From the NCBI RefSeq assembly GCF_900110415.1, contig NZ_FODR01000014.1, positions 158,394 through 222,393 on the forward strand: a stretch of DNA of 64,000 nucleotides, in the 5' to 3' direction. The position numbers were made by a program, and so were the translations under genes. Positions within the stretch are counted from its first letter, which is position 1; each line of letters opens with the position of its first letter. The notes beneath the pieces are model-generated. The model was not told the origin of the DNA. It saw only the letters and a program-made list of their open reading frames with translations, and ran no database searches. This DNA comes from Mucilaginibacter sp. OK283 (GTDB lineage Bacteria > Bacteroidota > Bacteroidia > Sphingobacteriales > Sphingobacteriaceae). This document shows positions 37,313-47,800 of this stretch, piece after piece.

Positions 37313-39991
37313 TCAATGAACGGTAAGCCTGATAATGCGTAAATAATCTATCATCGCCTGGTTAATCTCTCCATTCATATTTTCATTAGCATTTTTCAAT
37401 TGAAGCGAGACCTGGTGCTTCCCTTTTGTAAGTTTCACCTTAACCATATTGCTGTACCCCCAATTGCTCCACTCCCCTTTTCCACGCTGCGGAAACACAA
37501 CAGTACCTGCAAATTCCTGATCTACACCCAACGTACGTATGGCGCATTTATTTTCGGTATTGATCGGGCCATTACCATTGGCATACCTGAAATCTATCGC
37601 ATAGATCCCGTCCATATCAATCTTTACGGGAATGTTTAAAGTTGTATTTGTCGTCCCGGAAATCTCCACGAAGCCTTTTCCTGTAAAGCCCTGGTAAACA
37701 AGCCCTGATTTATCCGCCAAAGTTTCAGCTTCGATTAGCTGCGCCGCGCTTGCCGGTATAACCTGTACAGGTTCGCTCGCAAATGAGCCGACACCTTTTG
37801 CATCAACGGCAATAACCTGATATTCTGAATACTCATTAATATTTACCTGATAATTAAGGATCTTGGTAATGGTAATAAGCCGCCCGTTTTTTATGATCCG
37901 GTACCGGGCCGCACCTTCGGTCTTTAGCCAGCTAAGCTTACCCCTGGTACAGGTAACAACCGGCGTTCCCGGCGTGGTATAAGCAGGCTGAAGATTAGTT
38001 TTACCGGTTAACTCGTTGTTGGCTAATATAATGTTGACCATATGTTCTCCTTTCAGGCTGGCTGGAACAATTCCACCGAATATTGTCTTACCATCAAGCG
38101 ATATACTTTTGATTTGATTGCCATATCCTGACATGCTGATATTTAACAAGGCTTCCCTGTATTTAAAACGATCTAAAAAACGTTTACCTGCCAATGCTTT
38201 CGGCACAAACGGCTTAAATTGAAGGCTATTTTCATTATAATGAATCCCGAACAATACTTTATAAACTAAAGCAATATTACCTGACAGGCTCCACAGCATA
38301 TTGCTGCTATTGATCTGCGTACCTGCAAAATCCCCGTCACTGGCTACAAAGTTTTCTTTATTGGTTAACCATAAAGCCGCCGGGCGATATATGGCGCTGA
38401 TGGCCCTCATTACCGATTCCTCATTACCTGCTTTGGCCGATGCCATAGCCCAGTAAGTTTCTACAAACGGCCAAACGGCGTTGTTATGATACGGGAGGAT
38501 ATCAGGGATCTGCGGATAGATGCAGGGAATGCCAAACTCGTTTACAGGTGTATTGCTGATCACACTTTGCTGTTTGCCGGCATCTGCCGCATCAAATAGT
38601 ACTGCAAGTGCCTCACCCAAAGCCTCTGACCGGGGGGACAGCATTTTATACTCACGTCCATACAGGTATTGCCCATAGTAACCTTTGGCAGGTACCCATA
38701 AGCTGTTCAATCCTCTTTTTATGGTATTGCTTTGCTGATCATAAATGGCAGCTGCTGTTTTATCGTTAAGCAACCCGGCCATAGCAGCCAGTACTTTGTT
38801 CACCTGGTAGTGCACCACGCTCGTGCCCAGGCATTCCGACTCATAAATATCGGCTGGCTGCATCCATTTGGGATAAGTCTCTTCGCGCCAGTCAAGAAAT
38901 GATGACTCGCCGCGTACGAGGCCGGTTTGCTTGTCATATACGTTCAGGACATCATCGGCAGTCGATTTTTTGATGATGGCATAGGCTTTTTCCAGCCACT
39001 CCTTGTCGCCTGTAACCTTATATACTTCCCAGGCAGCTACTGCCCAGATCATCCTGTCAGACGATACCGGGTAAGCACCGCCGGTGCCTGTATCCTGTAT
39101 TATGCGACCATTTTTAACCTTCCGCATCAAACTGTACATGGCTACTTTGGGCTGCAGCACTGCCATAGACAGGATAATGCTATAGCTTATATCCCTTGTC
39201 CATACCCCGCTCCATTCCTTACCGGTACGGAAGGTACTATCCGGTTCTACCGCTTTCTGCATTTCTTCCAGGGAGAGGTTATAGATAGCATCAGAAAGCG
39301 GATAATCAGAGTGATATTGCGGAAAAGCGCTTATAGCGCTGCTCAGTTTCCAACTGGAGGCTGTGCTGTTGGCATCCTCCGGTTTATTGAGTATCAGGGT
39401 AGTTTCGTAAATCCCATCGCCATCAGGATCTTTCAGCTCCAATTCAGGACGGTTGTGGATGTTGTTGAAATCCCAGATCATTGGAGCTGTATTACCGGCG
39501 ACAAATACACCCTTGAAATCATCCTTATAGATCTTTTCACCATTAAAACAGGTATAGAATCCATTAATTTTAAAAGCGTTGAGGACAACACGCATGTCCA
39601 CCCTTATTTTAAAGCTGGTTGATGGTTGCAGATAACTGGCCGGGGGTGTGGCCTTCTTATCCACATAGCTTTCACCGAATTTAATAACCGGTGTTTCGCT
39701 GGACCGGGCCAAGCAGTTGAAATGATGGTCATTCCCGGAGGGCATTTCATTGTCTTTGCCATTGATACTGAACTTAAAATCAACTACCGGGCTTTTGTTC
39801 AGGTTAGCAGGGCTTTGGTAATTTGATTGCAGTTGAGTAGCCGAAATAGCTTTAGCTATGTACGTGCCCTGTACCACCCTGTCGGGGTATACAGTATAAA
39901 CTTTGGAAGTGTAAATGGGCTTACTGTTTTGCGCGTTCACATAACCAGCTACGAGCAGTAAGTTCAAAATTACAGGAATCGAATATTTCAT
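37313..39991 (-). CDS. Six-hairpin ((alpha/alpha)6-barrel) glycosidase with C-terminal CBM35-like domain
   Basis: Secreted glycosidase-like protein of 892 residues with a signal peptide (VILNLLLVAGYVNA). N-terminal beta-sandwich about 22-235; (alpha/alpha)6 barrel about 236-600 with WTRDISYS (264-271), LDWREETYPKW (367-376) and NNAVWPFVETYWAMA (503-517). A small beta domain lies at about 600-665, an Fn3-like module at about 668-745, and a CBM35/CBM6-like sandwich at about 752-888 (IEAETLADKSG, FRYANGNGP, then ANENMNGEINQAMIDYLRII). Candidate acids are D267, D368, E370, E457 and E511; I cannot assign the pair or a CAZy family. Last gene of the locus, 18 bp after GH66, so it probably trims alpha-glucan fragments. 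Confidence 0.75.
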   Translation of the reverse strand: MKYSIPVILNLLLVAGYVNAQNSKPIYTSKVYTVYPDRVVQGTYIAKAISATQLQSNYQSPANLNKSPVVDFKFSINGKDNEMPSGNDHHFNCLARSSETPVIKFGESYVDKKATPPASYLQPSTSFKIRVDMRVVLNAFKINGFYTCFNGEKIYKDDFKGVFVAGNTAPMIWDFNNIHNRPELELKDPDGDGIYETTLILNKPEDANSTASSWKLSSAISAFPQYHSDYPLSDAIYNLSLEEMQKAVEPDSTFRTGKEWSGVWTRDISYSIILSMAVLQPKVAMYSLMRKVKNGRIIQDTGTGGAYPVSSDRMIWAVAAWEVYKVTGDKEWLEKAYAIIKKSTADDVLNVYDKQTGLVRGESSFLDWREETYPKWMQPADIYESECLGTSVVHYQVNKVLAAMAGLLNDKTAAAIYDQQSNTIKRGLNSLWVPAKGYYGQYLYGREYKMLSPRSEALGEALAVLFDAADAGKQQSVISNTPVNEFGIPCIYPQIPDILPYHNNAVWPFVETYWAMASAKAGNEESVMRAISAIYRPAALWLTNKENFVASDGDFAGTQINSSNMLWSLSGNIALVYKVLFGIHYNENSLQFKPFVPKALAGKRFLDRFKYREALLNISMSGYGNQIKSISLDGKTIFGGIVPASLKGEHMVNIILANNELTGKTNLQPAYTTPGTPVVTCTRGKLSWLKTEGAARYRIIKNGRLITITKILNYQVNINEYSEYQVIAVDAKGVGSFASEPVQVIPASAAQLIEAETLADKSGLVYQGFTGKGFVEISGTTNTTLNIPVKIDMDGIYAIDFRYANGNGPINTENKCAIRTLGVDQEFAGTVVFPQRGKGEWSNWGYSNMVKVKLTKGKHQVSLQLKNANENMNGEINQAMIDYLRIIRLTVH

Positions 39992-40009
39992 TATATATCT
40001 TTATAATTT

Positions 40010-41773
40010 TTATTGGTACTCCACCACAACCATATCCCAGTATTTTAACATTGGCAATGTGAAGGTAACCGAATTTCCAGACTGGGTATAAGTTACGATT
40101 TTGGATGCACCTCCATCAATATCCGGCGATGCTACCCAGATCTTTTTGATGGTTTTGGCCGATATAAAATTAAAGCGGCCATTAGTTACAGGAACAGGCG
40201 CCGTTTGCGTTCCATTACGGTCACGCCAGTCTAAACTGGTGGCGTTGGCAAAGTTAATCAAATGAATCACCTGTTTGCTGCCCAGGTCTTTGCCTATTAC
40301 AGATACCTGGCCTTTAACCGGCGGGAAATTATTTAACGTGGTTTTGCTATCGCCGGCAGTAATTGACGGGTTGTTGAACGTACCCCCATCGCGCAGCAAA
40401 TTCTGGTAAGCGGTTAAAAAGTCATAATAGCTTACCATGGCCGCCTTCAGGTCGGCGCGCATTTGCAGGTTGCTGTTGGGAAAATACTCCTTGCCCAGCA
40501 TGTGCTCGCCCAGTTCCAGGTGAGAACCACCGTGGGCGAAGATCACCGCATCGGTAAACAATACGCCCGGTGTATTAAAATAGCCGGGGCTGCCCGCCAG
40601 GTCATAATCCATGTAGGCTGCCAGTACACTCTTTTTGGCTCCGCCTGTCAATGCATCATTACTTTTAATAATATCGCCCAGGTCTTTATAACCTTCATTA
40701 GGTGACCACACTTCCGAGTACAGGAAATCAACCGGCGCGCTGGCAATCTGTGGCTGGCCATATTGCGTTACCGCGTTCATCACCAGGGCCTTGGTTGGCA
40801 TGGCCATTTTCATAGCCTTAATAAAGGAGTTGAAAGCTGTTGGCAGGTCAACCGTTCCGCCATTATAATTATACAAGGTTTTATCGCGGTTACCCAGCTG
40901 ATCTATCTGGTAACCATCAAAGGGATAAACCTGGTATGCTTCGTTGGTCTTGGCAGCTAAATATTGCTGCCAGCCGGTATTTGATGGATCCATCAAATTC
41001 AAATCGCTTTTAAACATTGGCTGCGGCAAAGCGGCCACTTCTTTTTTGGTATGGCTGCCATCATCAAACAGATACCAGCTTTCGGCTACACCATCAGCGG
41101 CAGCATCGTTCAAAGCGCCATAGGCTAAATTATAATGCAGCGTTTTCATGTTATAACCATGCGCGGCATTAATATAACCCTTAATGGTAGTTTGGTAATT
41201 ATCGCGGTTGGCAATATCCTTCCAGCTGGCATCTGGTTTGGTAACCGTGCCCGCCAAGGGTTCATGGTGCTTATCCTCCCAGTCCTGAAATTGCACGTAA
41301 TTCATATGGTAACGGTTCAGTGAGCTAATTACTGTTTTGATATCAGCATCACTTATCTTGCCATAGGCCGATAAAAAGCCGTTCCGGGGGAAGCGTGCAG
41401 GGTCTGAGGATACATCAACTGCTATTGTGCCGTAAATTTTCTCCTTGCCATCGGTGCCGTCAAACAATTCAACCATATAACCGGTAAAATCAGCCGCCGG
41501 GGCTATCCATTTCCAGCTGGTGCCGGACAAATTAACGGACTGAACAATATTGCCAGATTGCTTATACCTGACCTTCACTGTTGCAGGCAAAGCCTTATCA
41601 AGCGTAAAATTCACCTCGTCGCCTGGTTTATAAAAAGCCTTATCTGTACTCATATTAACCAGACTACCTGTTGTTACCGTTTTTATCAACCCGGTGTTAT
41701 CAACCAGGCCATCCTTTTTGCAGCCGCAGCTAATAGCTACCATCATTAGGCCACCTATCCAGTATTTTTTCAT
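40010..41773 (-). CDS. GH66 dextranase / cycloisomaltooligosaccharide glucanotransferase family enzyme
   Basis: Glycoside hydrolase of 587 residues with an N-terminal lipoprotein-type signal (MMVAISCGCKK), so probably a surface or periplasmic lipoprotein. An Ig-like domain (about 35-120; YKPGDEVNFTLD) precedes the TIM barrel (about 125-470). The GH66 catalytic residues are visible: nucleophile D291 in FDGYQIDQLGNR and acid/base E354 in FLYSEVWSPNEGY. A C-terminal beta domain follows. GH66 acts on alpha-1,6-glucan (dextran). It lacks the long insertion and carbohydrate-binding modules of cyclising members, so an endo-dextranase is the more likely activity. It sits between SusE/F and the six-hairpin enzyme. 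Confidence 0.88.
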   Translation of the reverse strand: MKKYWIGGLMMVAISCGCKKDGLVDNTGLIKTVTTGSLVNMSTDKAFYKPGDEVNFTLDKALPATVKVRYKQSGNIVQSVNLSGTSWKWIAPAADFTGYMVELFDGTDGKEKIYGTIAVDVSSDPARFPRNGFLSAYGKISDADIKTVISSLNRYHMNYVQFQDWEDKHHEPLAGTVTKPDASWKDIANRDNYQTTIKGYINAAHGYNMKTLHYNLAYGALNDAAADGVAESWYLFDDGSHTKKEVAALPQPMFKSDLNLMDPSNTGWQQYLAAKTNEAYQVYPFDGYQIDQLGNRDKTLYNYNGGTVDLPTAFNSFIKAMKMAMPTKALVMNAVTQYGQPQIASAPVDFLYSEVWSPNEGYKDLGDIIKSNDALTGGAKKSVLAAYMDYDLAGSPGYFNTPGVLFTDAVIFAHGGSHLELGEHMLGKEYFPNSNLQMRADLKAAMVSYYDFLTAYQNLLRDGGTFNNPSITAGDSKTTLNNFPPVKGQVSVIGKDLGSKQVIHLINFANATSLDWRDRNGTQTAPVPVTNGRFNFISAKTIKKIWVASPDIDGGASKIVTYTQSGNSVTFTLPMLKYWDMVVVEYQ

Positions 41774-41823
41774 TTGCTCTTTTATTTTTGAGTTCCCCCG
41801 GCAACACCGGGAGACGATTTTAA

Positions 41824-43344
41824 TTATTGTTTGATGATAGCAATGCTCAAATCTTTCATATTGAGCGTTATTTTGTAATTACCGGCTGTTGAAGCTGTAA
41901 CTACCCACTTATTATCCGGATCGCCCGAGCTAAGCTGCATGGTTGTTGCCGACAGTGCCGGATGATCAGTAACCGGGCGATAAAACTTAGCGCCGAAATC
42001 CTTTGCTGTGCCAATTTTAAACTCACCGGCAACCAGCGGACCGGCCCAGGTAAACACAAAAGGATCGGTGGCGTTTTTTACCATTGGCGTAGCAGCATCC
42101 AAACTCCAGCCGCCCGGCGAGGCGTCGCCGATAATCCACAAGGCGGTGTAAGGTGGTGTGCTTACAATGGTATTTACAATACTTATGGTATTGGTACGCA
42201 GGTTAAGCGTAATTTTATAGGTACTGGCTATAGCGATATGCCATTTGTTATCCGGGTCGCCGGCATTTAATTGAACGGCAGTGACCGATAGATCCGGCGC
42301 GTTGGTTGTTGGCCTGTAAAACGGCTCGTTAAAATCCTTCGCCGTAGCTATTTTAAAATCGCCGGCAACTAACGGCCCTGTCCAGGTAAAAATGAATGAA
42401 TCGCTTGCATCAACCACTAATGGCGTAGCGGCATCAAGGCTCCAGCCACCCGGCGAGGCATCTCCCAATAACCATAACTGGCTAAATGGCGCTTTTGGCG
42501 GATCTGTGTTTACAATACTGATGCTGTTGTTATGCAGGTTTAGGGTGATCTTATAATTGCCTGCTTTGGCCGCGGCTATCTGCCATTTATTGTCAGGATC
42601 GCCGGAGCTTACCTGAACTGTTGTAGCCGCCAGATCAGGATGATTGGTTAAGGGGCGATAAAACGCGCCGCCAAAATCTTTTACGGTAGCAATCTTAAAC
42701 TCCCCTGCAACCAGCAAACCTGTATAGGTAAACAAATACGGGTCGGTACCATCCTGCACCATTGGTGTAGCGTTACCTATATCCCAACCTTTTGGCGTAG
42801 CATCGCCCACCATCCAAAGCGCGCTGTATGGTGGCGGTATCACTTTGTTATAGGTAGTAACTGTTAAGCCTATGGTATTGGAATTAAACGGCGATACCGA
42901 ACCATCAGAAGTGGCAATTACTATGCGCACTTCTACCTGTGTAGCTGCTGCTATGGGCAGCGTATAAAACAGATTGTTCAATGCTTCCTGTGTATAGGTT
43001 TTGGTAAGGGTATCCCGGCCAAGTTTAACATTCGTGGCATTGGCAAAGTTGCTGCCTTTTAAATCCCACTGCAAAAAATAGGTAACAGAACCCTGCAACC
43101 CTTTCACCGCAGCTGCCGACCATTTTAGGGTAACAGCCTGCTGATCTTTATTATCCCTCGTGAGGACAATAGTGCTTGATGTTGCTGATAATACCGGGGT
43201 TGAAGTAACCTGCGGCATGATATTATCCTTTTTACAGGAAAACGTGAGCAGGGCAAAAACAGATAATAGCAGCAGGCCCCAAAACATGGGTTTACTGTTT
43301 TTATATCGTGATGAATAAACATCATTGAAGTTTAAAGCTTTCAT
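41824..43344 (-). CDS. SusE/SusF-type outer-membrane glycan-binding lipoprotein with three tandem repeats
   Basis: Surface glycan-binding protein of 506 residues. Lipobox LLTFSC (Cys about 37) and an N-terminal SusE-type Ig domain (about 48-165; STIVLTRDNKDQQAVTLKWS). Three tandem starch-binding-like modules follow at about 172-280, 285-392 and 398-506. Each runs from LW(M/L/I)(V/L/I)GDA(T/S)P.GW through VAG(E/D)FKI.T.KDF and FYRP.T to SGDPDNKW (third-position variants NAGDPDNKW) and YKITLN. The repeats are close enough to suggest recent duplication. Start could also be Met20. The 50-bp gap to GH66 holds a small CCCGG/CCGGG hairpin (41797-41811) that could tune enzyme expression. Confidence 0.9.
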   Translation of the reverse strand: MKALNFNDVYSSRYKNSKPMFWGLLLLSVFALLTFSCKKDNIMPQVTSTPVLSATSSTIVLTRDNKDQQAVTLKWSAAAVKGLQGSVTYFLQWDLKGSNFANATNVKLGRDTLTKTYTQEALNNLFYTLPIAAATQVEVRIVIATSDGSVSPFNSNTIGLTVTTYNKVIPPPYSALWMVGDATPKGWDIGNATPMVQDGTDPYLFTYTGLLVAGEFKIATVKDFGGAFYRPLTNHPDLAATTVQVSSGDPDNKWQIAAAKAGNYKITLNLHNNSISIVNTDPPKAPFSQLWLLGDASPGGWSLDAATPLVVDASDSFIFTWTGPLVAGDFKIATAKDFNEPFYRPTTNAPDLSVTAVQLNAGDPDNKWHIAIASTYKITLNLRTNTISIVNTIVSTPPYTALWIIGDASPGGWSLDAATPMVKNATDPFVFTWAGPLVAGEFKIGTAKDFGAKFYRPVTDHPALSATTMQLSSGDPDNKWVVTASTAGNYKITLNMKDLSIAIIKQ

Positions 43345-43366
43345 GATTGAAGTTTATGTTGATTGA

Positions 43367-44842
43367 TTAATAGCCTGTATTTTGTACAAGATTAGGGTTT
43401 GAATCTATCTCCTGCTGAGGTATTGGCAGCAACAGAAATTTGGCTGTAGCATTTGTTTTGCCAATAGAATGCAGGAAATCCAGGCCATACTGCCCATTGT
43501 TTATCCTGATGAGATCAAACCAGCGCTGGCCTTCAAAAGCCAGTTCGATGCGCCGCTCATGCAATACCACGGTGCGGAAGGCATCTTTTGATAATCCGGT
43601 GGCGACATTTCCTAACCCTGCACGATGGCGCACCAAATTAAGCGGCGCTTCGGCACCGGCCTGGCCCAGCTCGTTCATAGCTTCGGCCTGCATCAGCAAC
43701 ACATCCGCGTAGCGCAAAACCGGGAAATCCTCGGGGTTGGTATTATAATCCGGCGATATGGATTTGGGTACCAAAAACTTGCGCAGGTTAAAGCCGGTGG
43801 TTGAATAGGATGCCTGGTATGCCTTGCCATCAAAAGCAGGGCAGCCCGGATATAAAATGGTGACATCTTTACGCAGATCGCCATTTTCATAGCTGTTTAC
43901 AAACTCCTGTGTTGGCTGGTCCCAGCCGTATGCGCCGCCCACAAAATCGGAGTTACGCGGCCCGGTGAAAGTGCTTGGCCATGCAGCCTGGTTAAAATCG
44001 TCAAAAAAGCCATACGTGGTGGCACCGCTGTATTGTACTTCAAATAATGATTCACCAGTATTTTTCTTGGTAGCTGAAAAATTATCGGCATAATTAGCAT
44101 TAAGCGAGTACCCCAATGCCGTTACCTGTTTACACAAGTCAACCGTTTGCTGGTAATTGCCCAGCGTTAAATAAACTTTGGCCAGTAAACCCGCGGCTGA
44201 GCCTTTTGATGCCCTGCCGATATCGGCCCCCGAGTAAGTTGTTGCAGCCGGAAGCTGGCCCAAGGCATCTGTAAGATCCTGGATGATCAACTCGTAAACA
44301 TCGGCTTTGGGCGAGCGTTTTACCTTCAGATCATCCCCAACCACCTGTGGCTTGGTGATCAAAGGCACATCGCCAAATAACCTAACCAGGTTAAAGTAGT
44401 ATAAAGCCCTTAAAAATTTAGCTTCGCCTAAAACACGGCTCTTTAAAGCGGCATCCATATCAATAGCCGGCACTTTTTGCAATACAATATTACATTGTAA
44501 AATGCCCGGCGCTGGGCCACGGTAAATATCAAGCACGCCGGCATTGGCCGAAGTGGTCACAAAATTCTGCTCGTCCTGGGTTTCAATACCATCGGTACCA
44601 CCACCTGCGCCGGTAACACTGTTACCGGCCATAATATCGGTAGTCCAGATCCTGAAATTGTATAGCTTTGGGCGCTGCAAAGGCTGATAGGCAGCATTTA
44701 CTGCGTTTACGGCATCTTCGGCAGTTTTATAGTAGTTGCCCGTGTTAACAGAATCGAGCGGGGCCTTGTCCAGGAAATCTTTTTTACAGCTTATCAATAC
44801 TGCCGATAGTATGAGCGCTATGATATATTTATTGGTTTTCAT
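43367..44842 (-). CDS. susD: SusD/RagB-family glycan-binding lipoprotein
   Basis: SusD homologue of 491 residues. Lipobox LSAVLISC (Cys about 19) with KKDFLDKAPLDSVNTGNYY, TPR core with FLRALYYFNLVRLFGDVPLI, and a C-terminal segment with VLHERRIELAFEGQRWFDLI and LPIPQQEIDSNPNLVQNTGY. Starts 17 bp after SusC and is followed 22 bp later by SusE/F; the three make the outer-membrane capture and uptake unit of the alpha-glucan locus. Confidence 0.95.
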   Translation of the reverse strand: MKTNKYIIALILSAVLISCKKDFLDKAPLDSVNTGNYYKTAEDAVNAVNAAYQPLQRPKLYNFRIWTTDIMAGNSVTGAGGGTDGIETQDEQNFVTTSANAGVLDIYRGPAPGILQCNIVLQKVPAIDMDAALKSRVLGEAKFLRALYYFNLVRLFGDVPLITKPQVVGDDLKVKRSPKADVYELIIQDLTDALGQLPAATTYSGADIGRASKGSAAGLLAKVYLTLGNYQQTVDLCKQVTALGYSLNANYADNFSATKKNTGESLFEVQYSGATTYGFFDDFNQAAWPSTFTGPRNSDFVGGAYGWDQPTQEFVNSYENGDLRKDVTILYPGCPAFDGKAYQASYSTTGFNLRKFLVPKSISPDYNTNPEDFPVLRYADVLLMQAEAMNELGQAGAEAPLNLVRHRAGLGNVATGLSKDAFRTVVLHERRIELAFEGQRWFDLIRINNGQYGLDFLHSIGKTNATAKFLLLPIPQQEIDSNPNLVQNTGY

Positions 44843-44859
44843 TATTAATGCTTTAAAAA

Positions 44860-47800
44860 TTAAAGTGTTAAATTGATACCTAAGCTAATGGTGCGGGTTA
44901 CCGGGTACACGCTAAAGTCGATACCGTTGCTGCCCACCTCGGGATCAAACCCGGTGTATTTGGTAAAAGTGAACAGGTTTTGGCCGGTAACATACAGACG
45001 GGCGCTGTTAAAACCAATCCGTTTCATATAAAGCGATGGCACGGTGTAACCCAGCGTAGCGGTCTTGATACGCAGGTAAGAACCGTCCTCCACAAAGCGG
45101 TCGGATATGCGGGAGTTTTTGTTAGGGTCGTTATAAATCGCCCTCGGGATGGTATTGCTGGTGCCTTCTCCTTCCCATCGGCCTAATACTCTTGTCGTTT
45201 GATTTTGGGCAACCGCCATACTTTCCTGGTAAACGTTGTTAGCATTAAATATCTTGTTGCCATACACCCCCTGTAAAAACACGCTCAGGTCGAAGCCTTT
45301 ATAGCTAAAGGTATTATTCATGGCGTAAATGAATTTAGGATTGGGGTTGCCAATATAGGTACGGTCAGCATCATTGATCACATTATCGTTATTCAGATCT
45401 TTGAACCTGATATCGCCGGGTGATGTACGGTTGTAAGGATCGGCGCCGGTTTGCTGGGCGGCATGTGCATCTACATCAAACTGGGTTTGAAAAATGCCCT
45501 GTGTTACAAAGCCATAAAAGCTATTAATGGGATGGCCAACCGAATTGATATTGATGTTCCCATTTAAACCGATACTGCCGCCAAACAGGGAAGTATTATC
45601 GCTTAAAGCGGTTATTTTATTTTTATTGAAGGAGATATTGGCATTAGTTGTCCAGGTGAACGCGCCGGTTAAGTTCCTGGAGGATACGGCTATCTCGATA
45701 CCTTTATTCTCTACATTACCTGCATTGCCATAAGGAGCCGCGCCAGAGTAACCGGTAGAGATAGGCAGGTTAATTGGTACCAGCATACCCGTTGTTTTTT
45801 TAATATAACCATCCACATTTAACGTAATACGTTGGTGAAGGAAGGTTGCATCAATACCTAAATTGCTCTGCTTAACGGTTTCCCAATGCAGGTTGGGGTT
45901 GGCAGCGTTAAGGGCTATTTCGGCAGGTACTACGGTACCGTTAAAGTTGTATACCGCCGATGTTAAAACCGATGCGAAGGAATAGTTACCGATGTTTTGG
46001 TTACCGGTTTCGCCGTAGCCGGCACGGATCTTCAGGTCATCAAAGAAAGTAATATTCTTAAAAAATGGCTCCTGGGTTAAGCGCCATGCTAATGATGCCG
46101 ATGGAAAGGTTCCGTATTTATTGTTTTCGCCAAAACGGGATGAGCCATCCCGCCTTATAGTAGCGGTAAACAAATAGCGGTCTTTATAGGAATAATTGGC
46201 ACGGCCAACGTATGATAATAATGACCATTCTGATCCATCGCCCTGTAATACCGGGTTAAGCGTACCATTGTTAAGCTGCTGGGTAACATCACTGGCAAAA
46301 CCGCTTACATTGCCGCCTGCAAAATGGTAAGCATTACTCTGCGCATCGGTACCGGCCAGTACGGTAAGGTGGTGGTCTTTACCAAAAAACTTATCGTAGG
46401 TTAAAAAATTATCCCAGGTATAGGTAATGCTTTTATTGTACTGCTCGGCCAAATAGGAATTTGGCTGCGGGATAGGCTGGTAATTATATTTTGGCGACCA
46501 GGTACGGCTGTTGAAAAACGAAGCCTGCATCCCTCCGGTAGTTTTAAAGGTTAAACCCGGTAAAATAGTGGCTTCGGCATATACCGACCCTAATATGTTA
46601 TAACCTTCGGTATTGTTTTTAACCAGGTTTGCCGTGGCAATCGGATTTTTTACATCACCGTAAAACTGCGGTTGCCCAACGGGGCCGGCATAGGTGCCAT
46701 CGGCATTATAAATTGGCTGCGCCGGATTAGCCGACATGGCACCACGGATATCATAGGAGCCGCTTGGTTTTTCGTCATGGTTGAGTGTAAGGTTATGACC
46801 AAACTTGAGCCATTTCAGTACTTTGTCATTACCATTGAACTGCAGCGTATAACGGCGGTATGCAGTGCTGGTCACAATGCCTTTTTGATCTAACACACTA
46901 CCCGAAACATAATAGTCAGACTTATCGGTACCGTCCGAGTATGACAGGGTATAGCTTTGAATAGGCGCGGTGCGGAACAGCGCATCCAACCAGTTGGTAC
47001 CTGTGCCTAATGACGCGGGGGCGGCGTAGGCCGGGTTGGTTGATTGGTTGTTATTGGCCAGCAATTCGTTATTGAGCTGTGCAAACTGGCTGGCGTTGAG
47101 CAGCTTTACCATATTGGTCGCTTTTTGCACACCTGCAAAGGCATTCACATTTAAATGGCTTGCACCCATGCTACCTTTTTTTGTAGTGATGAGCACAACG
47201 CCGTTTGCACCACGCGACCCGTAAATAGCTGCCGCTGATGCATCCTTCAACACATCAAATGAGGCGACATCATCGGGGTTTAGGGTATTGAGTGGTACAT
47301 CGGTAGGCACACCATCAATTACCAGCAAGGGATCGGCATTATTAATAGTACCTACGCCACGTACCCTGATGGTAACATTACTACCCGGCGAACCGGAGGT
47401 AAGCGCCTGCACACCGGCAGCACGTCCCTCGATGGCCTGCCCAATATCGGGTACGGGCTGAGAGGAGATCTCTTTTATATTAACCGATGTTACCGCGCCG
47501 GTAACATCCTTCTTTTTTTGTGTACCGTAGCCTACCACCACTACCTCATTAAGGGCTTTTACATTTTCGGTAAGCACAATATTCACGATGGTTTTACCGG
47601 CAACAGGTACTTCCTGGTTGGAATAGCCCAAAAAGCTAAACACGAGAATGGCATTCTGATCTTTAACATTGAGTTTAAAATTACCATTACCGTCGGTAAG
47701 GGTACCATTGGTAGTACCTTTTTCGGTAACGGATACACCGGGCAGCGCGCCGGCAGCATCGGTAACTTTACCGCTGATGCTTAACGTCCGGACCCGGCTG

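Noticed and set aside
37006..37326. Plus-strand frame of 106 residues beside the six-hairpin gene
   Set aside because: It overlaps the end of a well-supported gene on the other strand, is rich in Ser/Lys/Phe with low-complexity runs, and shows no domain or start signal.
38927..39622. 231-residue plus-strand frame inside the six-hairpin enzyme gene
   Set aside because: It lies wholly antisense to a gene with clear domains; composition (His, Tyr, Cys, Ile rich) is that of an antisense shadow.
41797..41811. CCCGG/CCGGG hairpin between SusE/F and GH66 as a terminator
   Set aside because: Only a 5-bp stem with no T-run, and the downstream genes are clearly part of the same operon. At most it modulates expression, so it is mentioned only under the SusE/F gene.
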